A stretch of DNA of 5,472 nucleotides from Rhodospirillaceae bacterium (GTDB lineage Bacteria > Pseudomonadota > Alphaproteobacteria > UBA8366). The notes under the pieces are model-generated. The model saw nothing but the letters and a program-made list of their open reading frames with translations, had not been told where the DNA came from and ran no database searches. The position numbers and the translations under genes are program-made. Within the stretch, counting starts at the first letter, position 1. Each line of letters begins with the position of its first letter. Positions 1 to 4,298 of the stretch are shown piece by piece. Location of the stretch: NCBI GenBank assembly GCA_002718015.1, contig PBCW01000061.1, forward strand, positions 4,178-9,649, in the 5' to 3' direction.

Positions 1-5
1 AATTT

Positions 6-34
6 TTGGGTTTTGATCGATTCCTTAAACCCAA
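6..34. repeat. Inverted repeat, 8-bp arms, at the left edge
   Basis: TTGGGTTT at 6-13 is the exact reverse complement of AAACCCAA at 27-34, with a 13-base spacer. A T-run lies before the left arm, not after the right arm, so it is not a + strand intrinsic terminator. On the minus strand the stem is followed by A residues, so it is not a terminator there either. It could be the end of a structure belonging to an upstream gene or a binding site. No function is assigned. Confidence 0.4.
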
Positions 35-255
35 CCAACGGAGTTTTGTCCACGACAATGAATTACCAAGGTAACTGTATATCACTCAGATATGCTATTT
101 TGAGTGGTTTGAGGTATCCCAACCCAATGGGTAAGGGAAAAATCAGCTCACATCGCACAATAAAATTTCCCAAATGGTACACCCCTCAATCCACTTCTGA
201 GACTGAGACCATCCTCAAGGCAGCCTGCAAACCCTAAACCCCAAGTTGCACCGCT
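35..255. other. Non-coding leader region, no gene seen
   Basis: This stretch has a low-quality open frame starting at a TTG (13-237) with no ribosome binding site, no recognisable motif and a stem-loop-rich base sequence, so I do not call it a gene. It holds a hairpin with arms ATCACTCA (81-88) and TGAGTGGT (101-108, one G:T pair). A nested hairpin follows: CCC 118-120 with GGG 135-137, and ACCC 122-125 with GGGT 129-132. There is a tandem TGAGAC repeat (198-209) and a TGCAA...TTGCA inverted repeat (226-230 and 246-250). No known riboswitch class or tRNA is recognisable. Confidence 0.45.
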
Positions 256-261
256 TATAAT
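256..261 (+). promoter_or_regulatory. Candidate -10 box for the dioxygenase gene
   Basis: A perfect TATAAT lies 88 bases before the preferred GTG start at 344 and 46 before the ATG at 302. No sequence resembling TTGACA is found 15-19 bases upstream, so if used it would probably need an activator or an alternative upstream contact. The TGCAA...TTGCA inverted repeat (226-250) sits just upstream, where an activator could bind. That role is inference. Confidence 0.35.
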
Positions 262-278
262 AAAGATCGCGATTTGAT

Positions 279-293
279 TACCATTTTATGGTA
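279..293. promoter_or_regulatory. Dyad (possible operator or leader hairpin)
   Basis: TACCAT at 279-284 and ATGGTA at 288-293 form a perfect six-base-pair inverted repeat around TTT. Just upstream is the eight-base palindrome ATCGCGAT (266-273). Both lie between the TATAAT and the dioxygenase start, around the expected transcription start, where a repressor site or a short leader hairpin would act. No regulator gene is in the window, so this rests on symmetry and position only. Confidence 0.3.
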
Positions 294-332
294 TATAGGT
301 TATGGATGCGCAAATATTTAGGTTTCCATCCT

Positions 333-337
333 GGGAG
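333..337 (+). promoter_or_regulatory. Shine-Dalgarno that decides the GTG start at 344
   Basis: GGGAG ends six bases before an in-frame GTG at 344. The upstream in-frame ATG at 302 has only a weak AGG close before it. This site favours initiation at 344. Confidence 0.55.
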
Positions 338-343
338 ATAATA

Positions 344-1210
344 GTGGGAAAAACCGTAACCGAAATTGTGCCCTCCGGTGATGCGTTGGGCGCAGAAGTG
401 CTTGGCGTTGACCTTTCCAAACCACTAGCTGATGAAACCTTTTTGGCAATTGAATCAGCCTTCAACGAGCATTCCGTCATTTGTATTCGCAATCAGAATT
501 TGGATCCTGCGACATTTGTCGCTTATGCCAGTCGCTATGGTGAGCCCCAAAACTTGTACCTAAATAATTACGCCATGCCTGGTCATCCCGAAATTTTATA
601 TGTCTCAAACATCCAAGAAGACGGCAAAGACATTGGCCACGCCGATGCTGGGGTAGTTTGGCATTCCGATATGTCATTCGAAAAGAATCCGCCGCGGGCG
701 ACTGTATTGCACGCAAAGGAAGTGCCGGTAACGGAAGATGGCACGATTTTAGGTGACACTTTATTTGCTAGCGGCGTTAGGGCTTATGAGTCTTTAAGCG
801 ATGAAATCAAGGAAAAACTCAAAGGCAAGCAAGTCGTGCATGACGTGCTAGGCCGTCGTCGGCAAACAGGAAGCGGTAAACAGGATAATGACAAACGTAA
901 GGCGGTGCCATTAATGAGACATCCTGCTGTGCGGACCCACCCTTACACAGGCAAAAAAGTGCTCTACGTCTTCAAGGGAGAGTGCGTTGATATAGATGGC
1001 ATGGATAGTGAGGATGCTGTGTCATTGATTGAAGAGCTGGCAATGACCGTTATTAGCGAAGAATTCGTTTATCGTCACAAATGGCAGGTTGGTGATGTTT
1101 TGATGTGGGATAATTGTGCGGTTCAACATCTTGCTATCCATGATTATGAATTACCGATGCGGCGTATGATGTGGCGCACCACGGTCGGTTACACGGATGT
1201 TTATGAATAA
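344..1210 (+). CDS. TauD/TfdA family Fe(II)/2-oxoglutarate-dependent dioxygenase
   Basis: Soluble cytoplasmic oxygenase of the TauD/TfdA family; these enzymes use Fe(II), 2-oxoglutarate and O2 to hydroxylate, and often thereby cleave, small organic acids such as taurine, alkylsulfates or aryloxyacetates. With the GTG start it has 288 residues, a normal family length. The N-terminal ALGAEVLGVDLSKPL block (from about residue 14) is typical. Iron ligands are His107 and Asp109 (WHSD) and the distal His262; Arg274 and Arg278 in RRMMWRTT are the expected 2-oxoglutarate carboxylate-binding region. The family's usual WDNR before the distal His is WDNC here (Cys258), which is unusual. Start: an ATG at 302 would add 14 residues, but GGGAG precedes GTG344 at good spacing and the family N-terminus aligns there. 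The gene stands alone, 304 bases before a 2-hydroxyacid dehydrogenase. The substrate cannot be assigned; TauD itself is not claimed. Confidence 0.9.
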   Translation: MGKTVTEIVPSGDALGAEVLGVDLSKPLADETFLAIESAFNEHSVICIRNQNLDPATFVAYASRYGEPQNLYLNNYAMPGHPEILYVSNIQEDGKDIGHADAGVVWHSDMSFEKNPPRATVLHAKEVPVTEDGTILGDTLFASGVRAYESLSDEIKEKLKGKQVVHDVLGRRRQTGSGKQDNDKRKAVPLMRHPAVRTHPYTGKKVLYVFKGECVDIDGMDSEDAVSLIEELAMTVISEEFVYRHKWQVGDVLMWDNCAVQHLAIHDYELPMRRMMWRTTVGYTDVYE

Positions 1211-1280
1211 ATAAACTTAGCAAACCCAGGACTTGCGCTACAACAAAGTGAACGATGCATTAATAAAAAAGGAAAACATT

Positions 1281-1307
1281 ATGGGCTTTGTAATTCGCAT
1301 CAGATAA
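1281..1307 (+). CDS. Possible 8-residue minigene or leader peptide
   Basis: An ATG at 1281 is preceded by A-rich sequence with AGGA at 1270-1273, seven bases upstream, a textbook bacterial initiation context. It reads MGFVIRIR and then stops at TAA. It is in frame with the downstream dehydrogenase but separated from it by several stops. It may be a leader peptide, the remnant start of a lost gene, or chance. No attenuator-like hairpin follows directly. Confidence 0.2.
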   Translation: MGFVIRIR

Positions 1308-1433
1308 ATCCAAATGTTTAGCCATATCCTTTTCTCCATGAATATAATTTTTGTCGAACTCGCCTAGTCATTTTTCGTTTTCAAAGTCACTGATGGATTA
1401 TGTCTCGTGCGGCACCTCTTGTCGGTACTAAAT

Positions 1434-1444
1434 AGACGGCGTCT
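1434..1444. promoter_or_regulatory. Dyad upstream of the dehydrogenase (possible operator)
   Basis: AGACG and CGTCT flank a single G, a perfect 11-base dyad. A further GTCTA (1446-1450) is complementary to TAGAC (1433-1437), giving overlapping alternative symmetry. A TAAAAT (1449-1454) just downstream could be a -10 box, with only a weak -35 (TACTAA, 1426-1431) at 17-base spacing. If that promoter is real, the dyad occupies its spacer and would suit a repressor. No regulator is encoded in the window. Confidence 0.3.
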
Positions 1445-1500
1445 GGTCTAAAATAGAACATATGCGAACAAATTTAGAAGTGACCCTAGGATCAGAGACT

Positions 1501-1507
1501 GGGAGGA
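1501..1507 (+). promoter_or_regulatory. Strong Shine-Dalgarno of the dehydrogenase gene
   Basis: GGGAGGA lies seven bases before ATG 1515. It is the best ribosome binding site in the window and fixes the start, predicting efficient translation. Confidence 0.75.
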
Positions 1508-1514
1508 ATTTAAA

Positions 1515-2600
1515 ATGCCAAATCCTAAAATATTCGTTTTCGCCCCCGATACCCCAAAGCGGTTCGGGGATACTTATGCTCAATTGGAAGAGGCAGGCTT
1601 TCAATTAGCCGTTGGCGATCAGGAATGGAGAAAGCCAGGTGTGGACGCTTCTCAGAACATGCGAGAGCTCGCTAAAGACGCGGATGCTTTTATGGGGACC
1701 TCGACCCGGGCGAATCCGATCACGCGGGAGCTTTTGAAAATATCTCCAAATTTACGTATCGTCGCAAAATACTCTATTGGTGTAGACGACATTGATATTG
1801 AAGCAGCGACTGAACTTGGGGTTCTTGTCGTCCATGGACCTACGGAAGCCAACTGGGGAGGCGTTGCTGAAGGCACGATTGGGATGATCCTTGCGCTTCT
1901 CAAAAAGACGCGTGAGCGAGACGAATATATAAAAAAGGGCAATTGGCGCGATACGGCTGTACAAGGTACTTATCTTGGTCAGCGCCAAGACGGTCATGAA
2001 GGAGTGACGATCGGTATTGTTGGGCTTGGGCGTATTGGTCGCAGAGTTTGCGATTTACTGGCACCTTGGAGGGTCCGCTTATTAGCATATGACCCTTATA
2101 TTAAAAAGGCTGATTTTAACATCCATAATGCTCAAGAAGCTGATTTCGAGACCTTACTCAAGAAATCTGATGTGGTAAGCATGCATGTGCTGCATACCAA
2201 AGAAAGCCATCACATGATCAATTGGGACACGTTGGCTCTTATGAAACCCTCAGCTGTCCTAATTAATACAGCGCGGGGTAGTGTTATAGACGAGAAAGCG
2301 TTGACCGAAGCACTTCAAAACGATGTCATTTCAGCAGCTGCGCTCGATGTCTTTGAGAATGAACCTATTTCAGATGATTCTCCTCTACGCGACCTTGGGC
2401 ATAAGGTGCTGCTGTCACCCCATGCAGTGCAGCATAACGTAGAACCCGGTATCAGAGCCGGTATTGGTTGGGCACGCGATGGGGTCATTAAAGCACTCGC
2501 TGGCGAGATCCCCGACCACATTTATAATCCGGAGGTTCTACCCAAATGGCGAGAGCGTTTCGAAGGAGCCAATCTCCTACCTCAATCCTTTAACGATTAG
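1515..2600 (+). CDS. NAD-dependent D-2-hydroxyacid dehydrogenase (phosphoglycerate dehydrogenase-like)
   Basis: Cytoplasmic oxidoreductase of the D-isomer-specific 2-hydroxyacid dehydrogenase family, interconverting a 2-hydroxyacid and its 2-oxoacid with NAD(H). It has 361 residues. The substrate-binding half covers roughly 1-125 and 315-350. The Rossmann half has GLGRIG (Gly170, Gly172, Gly175), and Asp203 at the end of the second strand fits NAD rather than NADP use. The catalytic set is complete: Arg254 in NTARGSVID, Glu283 in DVFENEP and His313 in SPHAV. It is somewhat longer than the common 310-335 and lacks the ACT domain of long SerA proteins, so serine synthesis is unlikely to be its main job. 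SPHAVQHNVEPG and the HVLHTKESHHMI stretch differ from the usual TPHxA and HxPLT forms, suggesting a specialised substrate. Context beside a TauD-type oxygenase suggests catabolism. No symbol is assigned. Confidence 0.92.
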   Translation: MPNPKIFVFAPDTPKRFGDTYAQLEEAGFQLAVGDQEWRKPGVDASQNMRELAKDADAFMGTSTRANPITRELLKISPNLRIVAKYSIGVDDIDIEAATELGVLVVHGPTEANWGGVAEGTIGMILALLKKTRERDEYIKKGNWRDTAVQGTYLGQRQDGHEGVTIGIVGLGRIGRRVCDLLAPWRVRLLAYDPYIKKADFNIHNAQEADFETLLKKSDVVSMHVLHTKESHHMINWDTLALMKPSAVLINTARGSVIDEKALTEALQNDVISAAALDVFENEPISDDSPLRDLGHKVLLSPHAVQHNVEPGIRAGIGWARDGVIKALAGEIPDHIYNPEVLPKWRERFEGANLLPQSFND

Positions 2601-2654
2601 GATTTTGTATAGCGTTTTGGTAAAGCAAAAATACTGAATGATAGCAAAAGAAAC

Positions 2655-2681
2655 AGCCCATAATGCACGGGCTAAAATGGG
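2655..2681. repeat. Two overlapping, mutually exclusive stem-loops
   Basis: AGCCC (2655-2659) pairs with GGGCT (2669-2673), while CCCAT (2657-2661) pairs with ATGGG (2677-2681). The left arms overlap, so only one stem can form at a time. The right side is followed by A-rich rather than T-rich sequence, so it is not a standard + strand intrinsic terminator of the dehydrogenase gene. It may be an RNA processing or 3'-end-protecting structure, or chance. Confidence 0.3.
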
Positions 2682-2683
2682 AA

Positions 2684-2697
2684 ATTATTATAATAAT
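2684..2697. promoter_or_regulatory. 14-bp perfect AT palindrome containing a TATAAT
   Basis: ATTATTATAATAAT reads the same on both strands and contains a perfect -10 hexamer TATAAT (2689-2694) on both strands. No good -35 box is seen at the right distance for the + strand. It lies 115 bases before the small membrane protein gene. It could be a bidirectional -10 element or an AT-rich regulator site; simple AT-rich symmetry is also possible. Confidence 0.3.
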
Positions 2698-2759
2698 CAA
2701 AATGAAAACATGTTGCCTAACGTCAATAGAGGGGTAGTGGCCAGTGGGAGAACACTCAT

Positions 2760-2787
2760 TTGACAGCCACAAAGACCAACATCCAAT
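2760..2787 (+). promoter_or_regulatory. Candidate sigma-70 promoter of the small membrane protein gene
   Basis: A perfect -35 TTGACA (2760-2765) is followed after 16 bases by TCCAAT (2782-2787), which matches four of six -10 positions. Transcription would start near 2794, giving a leader of under 20 bases that still includes the GGAG ribosome binding site. The strong -35 compensates for the weak -10, so this is the best promoter candidate for this gene. Confidence 0.4.
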
Positions 2788-2798
2788 GAACGAAACTT

Positions 2799-2802
2799 GG
2801 AG
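2799..2802 (+). promoter_or_regulatory. Ribosome binding site, small membrane protein
   Basis: GGAG lies nine bases before ATG 2812. A closer ATG at 2807 would give only ATG-AAA-TGA, a two-codon frame overlapping the true start, so 2812 is the productive start. The overlapping stop and start could mildly tune initiation. Confidence 0.55.
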
Positions 2803-2811
2803 TAATATGAA

Positions 2812-3144
2812 ATGAAGGCTTTGTTGAACAGGGTTACAAAGGCGGTAAGATCGTTGTTTGCAAGCGAACTTGCTTGGAGATGTTATGTTGTTCTGCAGGC
2901 AATATTTCTGTTAGCAATGGTGGTCTTCCAAGTGTCAACTTTTGGCCATCACCTTCACACGGGGCCTCGCGATTGGACGTGGCATTTTTATATCTTCCCA
3001 GAATGGAACACCGATGCAAAAGATCGACATGATGGCTCGTTTCATCCACTTCTCTTTTGGGGCCCGTTAATTTATTACACAGTCGTTCCATTTTTGGTTG
3101 TAAGGGCAGTTGATTGGATCACCAGTGCAAAGAAACATAAATAA
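2812..3144 (+). CDS. Small two-pass membrane protein with His/Trp-rich loop, unknown function
   Basis: I do not recognise this 110-residue protein. It has a basic N-terminus (Lys2, Arg7, Lys10, Arg13), a hydrophobic segment at about 24-44, a polar loop at about 45-78 and a second hydrophobic segment at about 79-99, ending in a basic SAKKHK tail. By the positive-inside rule both ends are cytoplasmic and the loop is periplasmic. That loop is rich in possible metal or heme ligands: His46, His47, His49, His58, His73 and His78, with Trp55, Trp57 and Trp65. There is no CXXCH and there are no cysteines in the loop. A GGAG site and a TTGACA-led promoter candidate precede it, supporting expression. 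It lies 246 bases before the cytochrome c-copC-copD operon on the same strand. A role in copper or heme handling at the membrane is inference from ligands and context only. Confidence 0.7.
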   Translation: MKALLNRVTKAVRSLFASELAWRCYVVLQAIFLLAMVVFQVSTFGHHLHTGPRDWTWHFYIFPEWNTDAKDRHDGSFHPLLFWGPLIYYTVVPFLVVRAVDWITSAKKHK

Positions 3145-3210
3145 TTTCAAAATCCACTTGAAACTGGTGGGCCTAAAGATAACATTAAGGGTTGAGAGAC
3201 CACTTTATAA

Positions 3211-3220
3211 TAACCGGTTA
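3211..3220. promoter_or_regulatory. Palindrome TAACCGGTTA (possible operator 1)
   Basis: A perfect ten-base palindrome that overlaps the last base of the TATAAT at 3206-3211. A second palindrome with identical TAAC...GTTA arms lies 102 bases downstream centre to centre. A factor bound here would block use of that -10 box. Operator function is inference. Confidence 0.3.
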
Positions 3221-3312
3221 AGTCCTTATTTTATAACAGATTACAAATAAACACAGGTTGAGTTGCAGCCATCTTTAGTCGCACAAGATGCAAATTATTG
3301 GTGCGGGATTTG

Positions 3313-3322
3313 TAACTAGTTA
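3313..3322. promoter_or_regulatory. Palindrome TAACTAGTTA (possible operator 2)
   Basis: A perfect ten-base palindrome sharing four-base TAAC/GTTA arms with the one at 3211-3220 and differing only in the central pair. It lies 24 bases upstream of the proximal -35 candidate. The pair would suit a dimeric regulator bound at two sites, possibly with looping. This is inference from symmetry. Confidence 0.3.
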
Positions 3323-3345
3323 TCCATGGGAATTCTGAGTTGGTC

Positions 3346-3374
3346 TTGTAACAATTTGGTCAAATTCTTATAGG
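3346..3374 (+). promoter_or_regulatory. Candidate promoter of the operon with a dyad in its spacer
   Basis: TTGTAA (3346-3351) and TATAGG (3369-3374), each four of six matches to consensus, are separated by exactly 17 bases. The spacer holds a perfect dyad, AATTTG and CAAATT around GT (3353-3366). A regulator sitting between -35 and -10 is how MerR-family activators and many repressors work; the spacing here is normal rather than the stretched 19-20 typical of MerR promoters, so repression is more likely. Transcription would start near 3381, about ten bases from the first start codon. Confidence 0.4.
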
Positions 3375-3390
3375 GGTTTTACGCGGCGTA

Positions 3391-3888
3391 ATGAACTTTT
3401 TAAGAAACAAACGTTCTTTATTTCTAGTCGGGGTTACTTCCATTGGTCTTGTTCTTGTAGGTTGGCTTTATACAAATATTTCAACATCGTACCCTACTTC
3501 ACTCGACATAAGACTTCTGCACACGGACATTGCGGCCGTTTCAAAAGGAAAGCTTGTGTACGAGCAAAATTGTGCATCATGCCATGGCAAAAACCTAGAG
3601 GGGCAAGCCAATTGGCGCCAACGTGATACGGATGGCAATTTGCCCGCACCACCGCATAGTGTGGAGGGGCATACGTGGCATCATCCCGATGAGTATCTGG
3701 TTACAATGACTAAATACGGTATCGAAAAAATAATCGGTAAAACATACCCGAATAATATGCCTATCTATGAGGGTATTCTGAGTGATTATGATATTGTTGC
3801 TGTGTTGTCTTATATAAAAAGCACGTGGCCGGAGCACATACAAATTCAACACGACCGGATTAACTCACGAGCACGCGCACTTAAGTAG
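3391..3888 (+). CDS. Membrane-anchored mono-heme c-type cytochrome (class I)
   Basis: Electron-transfer protein expected on the periplasmic face of the inner membrane. The 165 residues begin with a short basic N-terminus and one hydrophobic segment (about 9-28) without a clear cleavage site, so it probably stays as an anchor. The heme site is CASCH (Cys61, Cys64, His65) after the typical GKLVYEQNCASCHG helix, and the distal ligand is probably Met123 in NNMP. The C-terminal helix (DIVAVLSYIKSTWP) is the usual closing helix. A His-rich stretch, PPHSVEGHTWHHPD (about 87-100), is notable and could touch metal. There is no strong ribosome binding site: GGGG at 3373-3376 is too distant. An in-frame stop at 3349 with no start codon after it leaves 3391 as the only sensible start. 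It is first of three tightly spaced genes and ends 13 bases before copC, implying joint use in copper or respiratory function. Confidence 0.92.
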   Translation: MNFLRNKRSLFLVGVTSIGLVLVGWLYTNISTSYPTSLDIRLLHTDIAAVSKGKLVYEQNCASCHGKNLEGQANWRQRDTDGNLPAPPHSVEGHTWHHPDEYLVTMTKYGIEKIIGKTYPNNMPIYEGILSDYDIVAVLSYIKSTWPEHIQIQHDRINSRARALK

Positions 3889-3889
3889 T

Positions 3890-3893
3890 GGAG
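3890..3893 (+). promoter_or_regulatory. Ribosome binding site of copC
   Basis: GGAG just after the cytochrome stop codon and eight bases before ATG 3902. It supports the copC start and co-translation within one transcript. Confidence 0.6.
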
Positions 3894-3901
3894 AAATAGT
3901 A

Positions 3902-4297
3902 ATGCTAAAACAATTTCTAATTACCATACTCTTCATATCCTCCACAACCGCACTTGCACACTCGCCACTCGTCTATTCTTCCCCGAAGAATGGAGCAATT
4001 TTGAAAAATACCCCTTCAAAAGTAATACTAGGTTTTAAGTCAGATGTGATATTGACAAAAATCGAATTGCTTAAAATTGATTCCAGCAAAACCGAGACTA
4101 TGTTGCAGACTTTGTTTGGCAACAACAAAGGCACGGAAATAATATTAGAACCCGAACTCCCCCGTGAGGCTGCCAAAGAACATATGATTAAATTACCGGA
4201 AATACATTTTGGTGATTACCATGTTGATTGGCGCGCATTAAGCGGGGATGGCCATGTGATGAAGGGCAATCTACAATTTACTATTTCAGCGCCGTAG
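3902..4297 (+). CDS. copC: CopC-type periplasmic copper-binding protein
   Basis: Small periplasmic beta-barrel copper carrier that binds Cu(II) tightly and is thought to work with CopD in copper uptake or resistance. It has 131 residues. The signal peptide is residues 1-19 with cleavage after Ala-Leu-Ala, leaving His20 as the new N-terminus (HSPLVYSSPKNGAIL), the family's usual HAxLxxSxPxxGA form. The Cu(II) site is complete: mature His1 (His20) plus Asp116 and His118 in SGDGHVMKG, a signature near the C-terminus. No Met-rich Cu(I) loop is visible, so it resembles the Cu(II)-only group common in short CopC proteins. Its start follows a GGAG at good spacing. It is 13 bases after the cytochrome c gene and one base before the CopD-like gene, so the three are almost certainly co-transcribed. 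Whether it serves import or resistance cannot be told from sequence. Confidence 0.92.
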   Translation: MLKQFLITILFISSTTALAHSPLVYSSPKNGAILKNTPSKVILGFKSDVILTKIELLKIDSSKTETMLQTLFGNNKGTEIILEPELPREAAKEHMIKLPEIHFGDYHVDWRALSGDGHVMKGNLQFTISAP

Positions 4298-4298
4298 C

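Larger units (their letters stand above)
1211..1514. other. Intergenic region without a convincing gene
   Basis: This 304-base gap has stops in the frames I followed and no recognisable protein. It carries an eight-codon minigene (1281-1307), a TATAAT at 1343-1348 without a matching -35 box, two short dyads (GTGC-G-GCAC at 1407-1415 and AGACG-G-CGTCT at 1434-1444), a TAAAAT at 1449-1454 and the ribosome binding site of the dehydrogenase. No intrinsic terminator with a T-tract follows the dioxygenase gene, so read-through into the next gene is possible. Confidence 0.5.
3145..3390. promoter_or_regulatory. Regulatory-looking gap before the copper/cytochrome operon
   Basis: This gap has no convincing gene. 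It contains TATAAT at 3206-3211 without a good -35, two ten-base palindromes of the form TAACNNGTTA (3211-3220 and 3313-3322), two TTGGTC direct repeats (3340-3345 and 3356-3361), a 14-base dyad (3353-3366) and the proximal promoter candidate. A 16-codon frame at 3288 (MQIIGAGF...) has no ribosome binding site and is not called. The density of symmetric sites is high compared with the other gaps and suggests regulated expression of the operon. Confidence 0.45.

Noticed and set aside
13..237. 74-codon + strand open frame starting with TTG
   Set aside because: No ribosome binding site, no recognisable motif, and it overlaps several inverted repeats.
229..243. AAACCCTAAACCCC, resembling a telomere-type repeat
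   Set aside because: Only about two partial units; the neighbouring genes are clearly bacterial, so this is chance.
1652..1997. Minus-strand open frames opposite the dehydrogenase
   Set aside because: They lie fully inside a gene with a complete catalytic set and have no features of their own.
2590..2772. Minus-strand frame of 60 codons across the gap after the dehydrogenase
   Set aside because: Low-complexity Ile/Phe-rich translation produced by AT-rich palindromic DNA; no initiation signal.
3192..3211. TTGAGA followed by TATAAT as a promoter
   Set aside because: The spacer is only eight bases, far too short for a sigma-70 promoter.
3288..3338. Short frame beginning MQIIGAGF, like the start of some P-loop or sulfotransferase-type proteins
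   Set aside because: Only about eight residues of resemblance, no ribosome binding site, and a stop after 16 codons.
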